Positions 7,648-15,065 of a DNA stretch of 22,727 nt are shown piece after piece. Numbering within the stretch: position 1 is the stretch's first letter; the number at the start of each line of letters is the position of its first letter. The DNA comes from JABCPE02 sp963517805. Lineage in GTDB: Bacteria > Bacteroidota > Bacteroidia > Flavobacteriales > Weeksellaceae. Location: positions 1 to 22,727 of the forward strand of contig CAUQHD010000004.1 of NCBI GenBank assembly GCA_963517805.1, in the 5' to 3' direction. The notes beneath the pieces are model-generated. The model was not told where the DNA came from. It did no database searches and saw nothing but the letters and a program-made list of their open reading frames with translations. The position numbers and the translations under genes are program-made.

Positions 7648-8205
7648 ATGGCAAATACACCTTCAAATATGCTGGCATTAGGGACAAAAGCTCCGTTTTT
7701 TGAGCTGCCTAATCCTGCGAAAAACAACGAGTTACAGAGTTTAGAAGATTTAAAGGGAAGCAAAGGAACTTTGGTTATTTTCATGTGTAACCACTGTCCG
7801 TTTGTGATTCATGTGATTGAAAAATTGGCTGAACTTTACGAAGATTATAAAGGGAAAGGAATAGAGTTTATCGCGATAAATTCTAATGATGTGATAAATT
7901 ATCCAGCAGATTCGCCAGAGCTGATGGTGGATTTTGCGGAGGAAAAAGGTTTCACTTTTCCGTATTTGTATGATGAGAGCCAAGCTGTGGCAAAGGCCTA
8001 TGATGCGGCATGTACGCCAGATTTTTATTTCTTTGATGATAAGCTGGATTTGATTTATCGCGGCCAAATGGATGATTCTAGACCTGGGAATAATAAGGAG
8101 ATTACGGGCGAGGATTTAGTCATTGCTTTTGAAAATCTTTTGGCAGGTCAGCCGCAGGAGGAATTACAGAGACCAAGTCTTGGTTGTAACATTAAATGGA
8201 AATAA
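7648..8205 (+). CDS. Thioredoxin/peroxiredoxin-like protein with CxxC motif
   Basis: The 185-residue protein begins like an AhpC/TSA-Redoxin domain (LGTKAPFFELPNP). Its redox centre is FMCNHCPFV at about residues 45-53, a CxxC motif with Cys47 and Cys50, followed by a helix and GIEFIAINSND. A third cysteine (Cys122) sits in AACTPDFYFFD, next to the cis-proline TP, and a fourth (Cys180) is in the closing PSLGCNIKWK, which is typical of this subfamily. It lacks a signal peptide and should act in the cytoplasm. The likely role is thiol-disulfide exchange or peroxide reduction, but the substrate is unknown. The osmC-family gene follows after six bases, supporting a shared stress-related function. 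Confidence 0.9.
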   Translation: MANTPSNMLALGTKAPFFELPNPAKNNELQSLEDLKGSKGTLVIFMCNHCPFVIHVIEKLAELYEDYKGKGIEFIAINSNDVINYPADSPELMVDFAEEKGFTFPYLYDESQAVAKAYDAACTPDFYFFDDKLDLIYRGQMDDSRPGNNKEITGEDLVIAFENLLAGQPQEELQRPSLGCNIKWK

Positions 8206-8211
8206 AGACCG

Positions 8212-8634
8212 ATGAAAATCACTTTAAACAGAATAAATGACGATTTTCTTTTCGAATGTGCGAATGAAAATGGTCAGAAAATCTTGCTCAACAATATAGG
8301 CGAAGACAAAAATAACGGCGTGAGCCCTATGGAGGCTCTGCTGATGTCTGTGGCGGGCTGCAGCGGAATAGATGTAGTCAGCATTCTGAAAAAACAGAAA
8401 CAGCAGATAACCAAGTTTTCGGCAGAGGTAGAAGGCGAGAGAGTAGTAGAAGGGGAGGCGAAACCATTTAGAAATATAATGGTAAAATTCTATGTGGATG
8501 GAGATGTAAATCCTGAAAAGGCAAGAAAAGCAGCAGACTTATCCTTTGCGAAATACTGCTCTGTTTCTAAAACACTCGAACCTAATGTAAAGGTAGAGTA
8601 TCAAATATATGTGAATGGTATAAAAGTAGATTAA
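8212..8634 (+). CDS. OsmC/Ohr-family protein
   Basis: OsmC and Ohr proteins are homodimeric thiol peroxidases that reduce organic hydroperoxides in the cytoplasm. This 140-residue protein has the family's two conserved cysteines: Cys50 in SVAGCSGIDVVSIL and Cys116 in FAKYCSVSKTL. The first is preceded by the helix MEALLMSVAG and followed by the domain-swapped beta region SAEVEGERVVEGEAKPF. The sequence is closer to the general OsmC/YhfA-like branch than to Ohr, so the exact substrate is uncertain. The gene lies six bases after the CxxC thioredoxin-like gene and two bases before the ketoacyl synthase, indicating tight co-transcription. Confidence 0.92.
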   Translation: MKITLNRINDDFLFECANENGQKILLNNIGEDKNNGVSPMEALLMSVAGCSGIDVVSILKKQKQQITKFSAEVEGERVVEGEAKPFRNIMVKFYVDGDVNPEKARKAADLSFAKYCSVSKTLEPNVKVEYQIYVNGIKVD

Positions 8635-8636
8635 AA

Positions 8637-9602
8637 ATGTTTAGAATTTCTGAGATTGAGACTTTTTTTCCAGAGAAAATACTGACAAATGAAGATTTAC
8701 AAAAGGAATTTCCAGAATGGAGTCCAGAGAAAATATTTAATAAAGTAGGAGTAAAACAAAGGCATATTGCTGAGAAACATGAAACTGTGCTGGAACTAGC
8801 AGTAAAAGCATCCGAAAAATTATTAAAAAGAATAGATAAAAATGAAATAGATTTTATCTTGTTTTGCACGCAAAGTCCTGATTATCATCTTCCTACTACG
8901 GCTTGTATCTTGCAGGACAGATTGGGGCTGAGAAAGGATATAGGAGCTTTGGACTTTAATTTAGGATGTTCGGGGTTTGTGTATGGTTTAGGCGTAGCGA
9001 AAGGGCTTATTGCAACAGGTGTAGCCCGAAATATTCTATTAGTAACGGCCGAAACTTACACTAAATATCTTAGAAAATCAGACAAGTCTAACCGAACTAT
9101 TTTTGGGGATGGGGCGGCAGCAACTTTGATACAAAAAGATGAAACAAAAGAGAATTTCCAATTCATTTTAGGGACAGATGGCAGCGGATATGATAATCTC
9201 ATTGTAAGAAATGGCGGTGGTAGAAATCGTATAAATAAGGAAGATGAGGTAGGTAACTGTCTGTATATGAATGGACAGAAGATTTTTTTATTTACCATAG
9301 AAAAAATTCCAGAGTTGGTGAAGGAAATCTTAGAGAAGAATAATTTAACTAAAAATGATGTGGATTATTATATTTTTCACCAAGCAAATGCACATATTCT
9401 GAGAAGACAGCGGGAAATTTTAGATATTCCAGAGGAAAAATTCTATATCAATTTAGAGAAATACGGAAATACGGTTTCTTCTACCATTCCGATTGCACTG
9501 AAAGATGCGCTGGAAAGAGGAAAAGTTAAAAGAGGAGATAAGGTAATGCTGGTCGGTTTCGGTGTGGGGCTTTCTTGGGGGGCAACTATTGTTGAAATTT
9601 AG
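8637..9602 (+). CDS. Beta-ketoacyl-ACP synthase III (FabH-like)
   Basis: KAS III enzymes condense a short acyl-CoA with malonyl-ACP. The 321-residue protein has the full catalytic triad: Cys111 in FNLGCSGFVYGL, His248 in IFHQANAHIL, and Asn278 in KYGNTVSSTIPIAL, plus the C-terminal glycine-rich loop VGFGVGLSWGA. The length matches FabH. It starts two bases after the osmC-family stop. The closest context on the other side is the convergent end of a polysaccharide operon, 16 bases away. Flavobacteria often carry several KAS III paralogues and the main fabH usually sits with plsX and rpmF, neither of which is here. So this is probably a secondary copy; whether it serves fatty acids or an acyl group of the nearby polysaccharide is unknown. 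Confidence 0.93.
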   Translation: MFRISEIETFFPEKILTNEDLQKEFPEWSPEKIFNKVGVKQRHIAEKHETVLELAVKASEKLLKRIDKNEIDFILFCTQSPDYHLPTTACILQDRLGLRKDIGALDFNLGCSGFVYGLGVAKGLIATGVARNILLVTAETYTKYLRKSDKSNRTIFGDGAAATLIQKDETKENFQFILGTDGSGYDNLIVRNGGGRNRINKEDEVGNCLYMNGQKIFLFTIEKIPELVKEILEKNNLTKNDVDYYIFHQANAHILRRQREILDIPEEKFYINLEKYGNTVSSTIPIALKDALERGKVKRGDKVMLVGFGVGLSWGATIVEI

Positions 9603-9618
9603 AAGAAAGGGAAATAAA

Positions 9619-10752
9619 TTACAAAATATTTTCCCATTTATGAGTTATTTCATCTTTTTTCCATTTTTGTGATTCTTGATAAGATGTTGTTATCATATCT
9701 GATAGTTTTTCAGGGCTTTTGAGAACTGATTCAAGTTTCTCTCTGAATAAATTCTTATCATGCATTGGTATAAGAAAACCATTATTTTCGTTAATAATAT
9801 CCGAAGGGCCGTGGTTGCAGCTATAAGAAATTAGAATGTTGGAGCTGAACATAGCTTCTATTAATACAGTGGGTAATCCTTCTTTTAAGGATGTAAGCAC
9901 AAAGATTTTAGATTTATCCAATAGTTTTGAAATATCATCTGTGGTTTTTGTTCCGATGAAATGAACTATATTTGTTAGGTTTTTATCTTTTACGAATTTT
10001 TCTAATTTAGTTCTTTCTATTCCATCGCCGATGATTTGTAATTTCCAATCATGAGGAATTTCTGTTTCAGAAATAATCTCTAATAGCTCAGATACATTTT
10101 TATCTTTCTCTAATCTTCCTACAAATGATATTATATTTTCTTTATTTTCTGGATGAATAAAAGATTTATTATCAAATGGTTCTCCTATGATATTAGGGAT
10201 AAAGAAGGTTTTATTAAATTGTTCATAATAAGTGATGGAAGGTGTATTGATGCACACAATGCCTTTAAGAGTTTTATAATATTTTCTAAGTGTGTCTCTG
10301 TAGATTACACCACCGACACCATGGTCGATATGCTCCCATGCAATGTTTTTTTGTGCTATCTTTTTATTAAAAAGACCAATAATTGTAGAAAGTTTATACC
10401 AGCAGGAAACAATGGTATCATACTCTTGGTGTTTTTTGTTAAGCCAGTTTTTCAGCATCAAAAAAATACCAATATGATAAATGTAAGCATTGATGTTATC
10501 TATCTTTGAGAAGTTAAGATATTTTTTATTGAACTCACAAATACTCCAAGACCAATGCGAGAAGGTATCAATATGATGGATTTTAATTTTTTCATTTAGC
10601 GGATAGAAAGTGTTTGTATTACTTGTCATTATTAGAATTTCCACATCGTAGCCATCTTCTACAAGTTCGTTTGCTAAGTTTGTCATCACTTTTGAAACCC
10701 CGCCAGTTTTGAATAAATGATAATAAACAAAAAGTATTTTTTTCTTTTTCAT
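9619..10752 (-). CDS. Glycosyltransferase, GT4 family
   Basis: The 377-residue protein has a GT-B fold. The N-terminal acceptor domain opens with KKILFVYYHLFKTGGVSKV. The C-terminal donor domain shows ISFVGRLEKDKNVSELLEII (about 208-227), a sugar-nucleotide loop (IIGDGIERTKL), and the E-x7-E motif with Glu291 and Glu299 in EGLPTVLIEAM. It should retain donor stereochemistry and act at the cytoplasmic face on a lipid-linked glycan. It is the last gene of the minus-strand polysaccharide operon, 11 bases after the GT2 gene. It ends 16 bases from the convergent ketoacyl synthase, with no visible terminator hairpin between. Donor and acceptor cannot be told from sequence. Confidence 0.93.
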   Translation of the reverse strand: MKKKKILFVYYHLFKTGGVSKVMTNLANELVEDGYDVEILIMTSNTNTFYPLNEKIKIHHIDTFSHWSWSICEFNKKYLNFSKIDNINAYIYHIGIFLMLKNWLNKKHQEYDTIVSCWYKLSTIIGLFNKKIAQKNIAWEHIDHGVGGVIYRDTLRKYYKTLKGIVCINTPSITYYEQFNKTFFIPNIIGEPFDNKSFIHPENKENIISFVGRLEKDKNVSELLEIISETEIPHDWKLQIIGDGIERTKLEKFVKDKNLTNIVHFIGTKTTDDISKLLDKSKIFVLTSLKEGLPTVLIEAMFSSNILISYSCNHGPSDIINENNGFLIPMHDKNLFREKLESVLKSPEKLSDMITTSYQESQKWKKDEITHKWENIL

Positions 10753-10763
10753 GGTTTATGTAA

Positions 10764-11663
10764 TTATTTTAATTTGTGGTAAATAAAACTTAATGGCAAA
10801 GTTAATAAACCTAATAATTTTATCGCAATATTTTGAGGATTTGAAATTATTTTGGAGAAAGAAGTATTATCTTTCAGTGAATAATATTGATAACCAATGA
10901 GATTCCTAAGCAGAGTTTTGGGATAACTGTAAATTTTATCTGCATAGACATTAATGAAGGTGAGATAGCTTTGTGATAACCCAAAAGCATTTTTAGCATC
11001 GTAGAAATTATTAGCCAAAGAATGCTCATCTTCCAAATCTCTGTGATAGACTCTCACCGCTTTATTGATAAACCTATGTTTCCCTTGGACATCGAACAAA
11101 AACTGATAAACACCCTCTGGAATAAAGCCTTTTCCTAAATATTTTTCCTCCTGCAAGTTCATATTTCGGAAAACCTTTGTAAAACCAAGTCCCCATTTGT
11201 CTCCTTTTACCTTGTAATGATATCTCATCTCAAAAATAGAGCAGTCCAACGATGATTTTGGATATTTTTCACCGATAAGTTGTCCGTTTTCATCCACTGC
11301 CAGCCCGCACACAAAAACAATATCATCTGGAACATTTTTTATTTCACCGAGTAAAATTTCTAAAGCGTTTGGCAGGATAGCATCATCCGAATCCAAAATT
11401 GTAAAATACTCTGTATTACAAAGCTTTACACCTCTTATAATAGATACAAATTTATGTGCATTTTCCTGATAATGATATTCAATCTCAAAATCAGCATTTT
11501 GTTTAAAATTTTCTACTGAATCTTTAGTATTATCGGTAGAACCATCATCTATAATCAGCCATTTAAAGTCTCTGATAGTCTGGTTTTTAAGAGACTCAAA
11601 AGTTCTTCCAAGCGTATGGGCTCTGTTATAAGTGGGAGTAAATATAGTAATTTTGGTTTTCAT
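10764..11663 (-). CDS. Glycosyltransferase, GT2 family
   Basis: The 299-residue protein has a GT-A fold with the N-terminal signature FTPTYNRAHTLGRTFESLKN, IDDGSTDNT at about 38-46 and the metal-binding DSDD at 91-94. The C-terminal 20 residues (IAIKLLGLLTLPLSFIYHKL) form a hydrophobic amphipathic stretch that could hold the enzyme on the membrane. An inverting transferase adding a sugar to the growing lipid-linked repeat is the expected role. It lies 11 bases upstream of the GT4 gene and starts three bases after the stop of the preceding GT4 gene, so all are co-transcribed. Confidence 0.93.
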   Translation of the reverse strand: MKTKITIFTPTYNRAHTLGRTFESLKNQTIRDFKWLIIDDGSTDNTKDSVENFKQNADFEIEYHYQENAHKFVSIIRGVKLCNTEYFTILDSDDAILPNALEILLGEIKNVPDDIVFVCGLAVDENGQLIGEKYPKSSLDCSIFEMRYHYKVKGDKWGLGFTKVFRNMNLQEEKYLGKGFIPEGVYQFLFDVQGKHRFINKAVRVYHRDLEDEHSLANNFYDAKNAFGLSQSYLTFINVYADKIYSYPKTLLRNLIGYQYYSLKDNTSFSKIISNPQNIAIKLLGLLTLPLSFIYHKLK

Positions 11664-11666
11664 CGT

Positions 11667-12815
11667 TTATTGATTGTATAAAGAAGTAAGCATTTCGGTT
11701 ACTTGTTGATAAATTTTGTGTTCATCAAATTTTTCGCTGGATTTTTTCGTTCCATTTTTTATTTTTTCTACCAGATGACTGTCGGTCAGGAAATTTTTCA
11801 TAGCATCAAGAATTTCATTTTTATTATAATTTACTAAAATCCCATCAGTCTCATTATCAATAATTTCTGGAATTCCGCCCACATTAGTGGAAATAATAGG
11901 TTTATTTAAAATCATATTCTCCAAAATAACCATTGGATAGGACTCTCTGAGCGATGGATGGATAAAAAAATCGGCTTCTTTCAGGTAAGGATAAGGATTT
12001 ATTTTATTGCCCAAAAGCAGAAAAGATTTCTCAACTCCCAGATTTTTAATCTTTTGCAAAATAGAATCTTTTTCGGGACCATCGCCTAAAATCGCTATAT
12101 AGTGTATCTGTCCATCTTTAATGAGTTCCGCGTGAATATCAACGAGTTCTGCATATCCTTTACTTTTAGTAAGCCTCCCCGCTCCGATGAAACAAGGGTG
12201 CGGCAAGGCGGCGCAGAATTCATTCGCTTTTTTATGGACTTTCTCTGTATTTGCCGGATTATGAATGACATAACATCTGTGAAACTCCGTGTTGTAAAAC
12301 TTTTTAATATTATCTTTTGCAAATTTGGACACCATGACACAAGCATCAAATTTCTTCATTAATGCAATGGTTCGGATGTTCACATTTTCATCGGCGTTGG
12401 TATTTTTTAAATCAACATGGAGCCAAGCAATTTTTTTAGAAGTTTTTATCGGGCTGTTTATCACGCTTTGGTATCTAAATGTATCAAAGGCAATTTCTAA
12501 ATCTGGTTTTTGGTGCAGTTTCTGATAAAGCAGCTGCGGAAATTTTTCATAGAAAAATAATTTTCCTCGGCGTAAGATAAGTTGAAGTTTCTGAATCCAA
12601 GGATTTTGGGATAAAAATTCCCTGCCCTGCCCAATATAATAAGTGCGGACACGCTGGGGAATTTCGCTAAGTAATTCTCCTTGGTAGAGGCTCGTAATCA
12701 GGGATATATCAAAAATATCTTTTGGTAAATTTTTTAAATATTCCAAAAGAACTTTCTGAACGCCACCGATTTCCATAGACCGAATATGAAAAACGACATG
12801 TATTTTTTTCTCCAT
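11667..12815 (-). CDS. Glycosyltransferase, GT4 family
   Basis: The 382-residue GT-B protein opens with KKIHVVFHIRSMEIGGVQKV, the Gly-Gly-Val loop typical of GT4. Its donor domain includes CFIGAGRLTKSKGYAELVD (about 208-226), AILGDGPEKDSIL, and the E-x7-E motif with Glu291 and Glu299 in RESYPMVILENM, then STNVGGIPEIIDNETDGILV. It differs strongly from the other GT4 in this operon and is not a recent duplicate. It should transfer a sugar from a nucleotide donor at the cytoplasmic face; the specific sugar is unknown. The next upstream gene ends 12 bases away. Confidence 0.93.
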   Translation of the reverse strand: MEKKIHVVFHIRSMEIGGVQKVLLEYLKNLPKDIFDISLITSLYQGELLSEIPQRVRTYYIGQGREFLSQNPWIQKLQLILRRGKLFFYEKFPQLLYQKLHQKPDLEIAFDTFRYQSVINSPIKTSKKIAWLHVDLKNTNADENVNIRTIALMKKFDACVMVSKFAKDNIKKFYNTEFHRCYVIHNPANTEKVHKKANEFCAALPHPCFIGAGRLTKSKGYAELVDIHAELIKDGQIHYIAILGDGPEKDSILQKIKNLGVEKSFLLLGNKINPYPYLKEADFFIHPSLRESYPMVILENMILNKPIISTNVGGIPEIIDNETDGILVNYNKNEILDAMKNFLTDSHLVEKIKNGTKKSSEKFDEHKIYQQVTEMLTSLYNQ

Positions 12816-12827
12816 ACTTTGAAAATA

Positions 12828-13847
12828 TTAATCAACCTCGCAGCCTAATTTTTTATATTGATTTTTAAAGTTTTCAACCCAAATTTTAAAGTTTTCAGAA
12901 GGGATTTTTTTATCTAAAAACCTTTCAAAATATTCTAAATCAAAGTCTTTCGGGAAGTTCTGCATGGCATCAAAACTACCATTCAGCCAAGCTTCGTTTA
13001 TCAAATAATTAAAATAATTCACATCAAAATCAATTCCGTATCGGTGGTAAGAATTGGTCGCAGAAGATTGGAAAGTTGTTTTCATGGCTTCATCGCTTAG
13101 CCGCGCAATAAAATTATGATTTTTCTGGTGTTTTTTATAGTAAATGGCAGCATTTCTAAGTTGTTGTTTTTCATCTACTTTTCCGTTTGCATCTTTCCAG
13201 ATATAGAGCCAGTAATTTTTTTCCCAAAAGCCCATGAGAATGGAGTTGAGCAGCCAATATTTTGTGGAGCTTTCATGATTGACTTTGCCGAGTTTGTATA
13301 AAATCGTGAAAAATTTGTATTTATTGTAGAAAAACCAGTCTATAAACGGAGTGCAGGGAAGGAATAAATCTTTGGGTTTTATGGAACTCACGAGTTTATT
13401 AATGGGTTTTATTTCAGCCCATTGGTCATCCTTGTGACTTCCCAGCCAGCCTAATTTTAATAGGTTTATATTATGTTTTAGAGCGTTTTCTTTTAGTTCA
13501 TCAATGTTAATAGGCTTGGTAAACCAGACATCATCTTCTGTCATGATGAAATATTCGGAAGCCTCTTGAGCAGCATTTCTCCATAGTTTAGTCGGGATTT
13601 GGAAACCATTGATTTCCTGTCCTTTTTCCAAGTTGTCTTTTATTGCTTGTTCTTTATCTCTATGATTTTCAGATTTTAGTATAACAACCTCAGGATAAAG
13701 TTTTTGTATTTTATCCAAGTATTTTTGCGGAGTGCCGTCATCAAGAACCGTGATTTTGTAGTTTCCGGATACGAACATTTTGATGCTCTTTAAACATCGG
13801 TCAAGATAAAAAGCTCGGTTGAAAGATTTTATGAAGATGTCTGTCAT
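12828..13847 (-). CDS. Glycosyltransferase-like protein, GT2/GT-A fold
   Basis: The 339-residue protein has a divergent GT-A opening, DIFIKSFNRAFYLDRCLKSI, then VLDDGTP at about 34-40 and a metal-binding-like EDD at 104-106 in IMTEDDVWF. Only the N-terminal 110 residues look like GT2. The remaining 230 residues, which are rich in Trp, Tyr, Phe, Lys and Asn, carry no motif I recognise and may bind the acceptor. The start codon overlaps the stop of the previous GT2 gene by ATGA (13844-13847), which indicates translational coupling. A glycosyltransferase role is likely, but the fold call rests on few motifs. Confidence 0.8.
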   Translation of the reverse strand: MTDIFIKSFNRAFYLDRCLKSIKMFVSGNYKITVLDDGTPQKYLDKIQKLYPEVVILKSENHRDKEQAIKDNLEKGQEINGFQIPTKLWRNAAQEASEYFIMTEDDVWFTKPINIDELKENALKHNINLLKLGWLGSHKDDQWAEIKPINKLVSSIKPKDLFLPCTPFIDWFFYNKYKFFTILYKLGKVNHESSTKYWLLNSILMGFWEKNYWLYIWKDANGKVDEKQQLRNAAIYYKKHQKNHNFIARLSDEAMKTTFQSSATNSYHRYGIDFDVNYFNYLINEAWLNGSFDAMQNFPKDFDLEYFERFLDKKIPSENFKIWVENFKNQYKKLGCEVD

Positions 13848-14719
13848 AGTAGTTTTCTTAGGATAACTTTAGTTTTGTCAATAAAATTTAAGGCTAAAAA
13901 ATATTTTGACTTTAGAATTTGCTTGAGAGGAAGCACTCTTAGATATAGTTTGATATACTTGTTTTTATGTTTTTTTAATAGTTTTTTTGTAGTTGGGAAA
14001 TTTTCAAAGTCGGGAAGCAGATTTTCAAAAACAGAGATAATCTTTGTGTAATCTTTTTGTTTACCACTCCATACTCCTGTATTTTGCCTATAAACGCCCA
14101 TTTTCTCTTTAAAATATTTTATTTTCCCACTTTTGGCTGTCCAAAGGAAGAGTGGGTAGTCTCCCATAGGAGAAGAGTAATACCAATCGGGAAAATTTAT
14201 ATTGAGATTATGAAACACAGCAGAGAGAGTTGGAATCATATTTTTGGAAGCAAGGTCGTCCAATGTATATGTATCTTGTGTGTTTTCTTTGTCATAAGGG
14301 CTTTGTGGGGAGATAGTTTCTCCGTTTAGGAAATATACATTATGGCAGCAGATAGCATAATTGGGATTTTGTTCCAAGAAGTCTACTTGTTTTTGCAGTT
14401 TGTTTTCATCTATCCAGTAGTCATCACCATCACAAATAGCTATGTATTTCCCTTTTGCTTGTTTTAAAGCCCAAGTGAAATTAGGGTTCATTCCTTTATT
14501 AACCTCGTGTTTAGTATACCTTACTTGAACATTATCAGGCGTATTTTTAATTACCTGCTTTATAATGTTATCAGTATTATCGGGTGAATTGTCATTAGCA
14601 ATAATAAATTCTATAGGAAAATTAGTTTTTTGCAAAAAAACTCCCTCTATGGCTTTTTGTATATATTTTTCGTGTCTATAAGTAATCATAACGACACTTA
14701 TGAGTGGTAGACTATACAT
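13844..14719 (-). CDS. Glycosyltransferase, GT2 family
   Basis: The 291-residue GT-A protein opens with PLISVVMITYRHEKYIQKAI, has ANDNSPDNTD in place of the usual DDGS loop at about 41-50, and the metal-binding DGDD at 97-100 followed by YWIDENKLQKQVDFL, a pattern common in rhamnosyl- and other GT2 transferases of O-antigen clusters. Conserved downstream features include CCHNVYF and the region around MGDYPLFLWTAKSG. It is the first of five glycosyltransferases in the operon and is separated from the upstream acyl-carrier-protein gene by 121 bases. That is the largest internal gap of the operon and contains an inverted repeat. Confidence 0.93.
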   Translation of the reverse strand: MYSLPLISVVMITYRHEKYIQKAIEGVFLQKTNFPIEFIIANDNSPDNTDNIIKQVIKNTPDNVQVRYTKHEVNKGMNPNFTWALKQAKGKYIAICDGDDYWIDENKLQKQVDFLEQNPNYAICCHNVYFLNGETISPQSPYDKENTQDTYTLDDLASKNMIPTLSAVFHNLNINFPDWYYSSPMGDYPLFLWTAKSGKIKYFKEKMGVYRQNTGVWSGKQKDYTKIISVFENLLPDFENFPTTKKLLKKHKNKYIKLYLRVLPLKQILKSKYFLALNFIDKTKVILRKLL

Positions 14720-14768
14720 AAATAGATTTGTAAGAACTTAGTTGAATTAACAGACAAAACCCTCCCTA

Positions 14769-14792
14769 ATTTTGTTTAACAATAAACAAAAT
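14769..14792. repeat. Perfect 10-bp inverted repeat between the ACP and glycosyltransferase genes
   Basis: ATTTTGTTTA is followed after a four-base loop (ACAA) by its exact reverse complement TAAACAAAAT. The stem has only one G-C pair, and no T-run follows on the minus strand (it continues TAGGGAGGG), so it does not look like a standard intrinsic terminator. It sits in the 121-base gap at 14720-14840 where the operon changes from sugar and acyl chemistry to glycosyltransferases. It might be a regulator-binding site or a processing signal, or chance in AT-rich DNA. Confidence 0.55.
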
Positions 14793-14840
14793 CATTAATA
14801 GAATATTTATTCTGAAGAAACGACTTATAATGATAAAACC

Positions 14841-15059
14841 CTAATTGCTAAGGAAATCCATTATTTTTTCAAGAGAAGTCATTTCTGCAATATCTTCAGG
14901 ATTGAATGATTTATTGAAAGTTTCTTCCAACTCTACAATAAGGTTTAAATGACGCAATGAATCCCAATTTTCGATGCTGTCTTGCGATATTTCAACGGGG
15001 AAATCATTAATAGGCATTTCAAAAACCTCTGCCATTATTTGAATAATTTTTTCTTTCAT
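14841..15059 (-). CDS. Dedicated acyl carrier protein
   Basis: This 72-residue acidic protein is a single carrier domain. The phosphopantetheine attachment site is Ser34 in NWDSLRHLNLIVELEE, followed by helix III (PEDIAEMTSLEKIMDFL). Helix I begins KEKIIQIMAEVFEM. It is not the housekeeping AcpP, which is about 77-80 residues with a DSLDTVEL-type site; WDSLRHL is typical of carrier proteins found beside FkbH-like enzymes and in peptide or polyketide loci. It follows the FkbH-like gene by six bases, so its likely job is to carry the acyl unit made or loaded by that protein. Confidence 0.93.
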   Translation of the reverse strand: MKEKIIQIMAEVFEMPINDFPVEISQDSIENWDSLRHLNLIVELEETFNKSFNPEDIAEMTSLEKIMDFLSN

Positions 15060-15065
15060 AGTAGT

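Noticed and set aside
10153..10509. 118-residue plus-strand frame opposite a glycosyltransferase
   Set aside because: Overlaps the GT4 gene along its whole length and carries no motif.
9619..12815. The two GT4 genes as a local duplication
   Set aside because: They share only family motifs; the rest of the sequences do not resemble each other.
14767..14774. Plus-strand TAATTTTG in the ACP-glycosyltransferase gap
   Set aside because: It points against the operon into the ACP gene and no plus-strand gene follows; it is formed by one arm of the inverted repeat.
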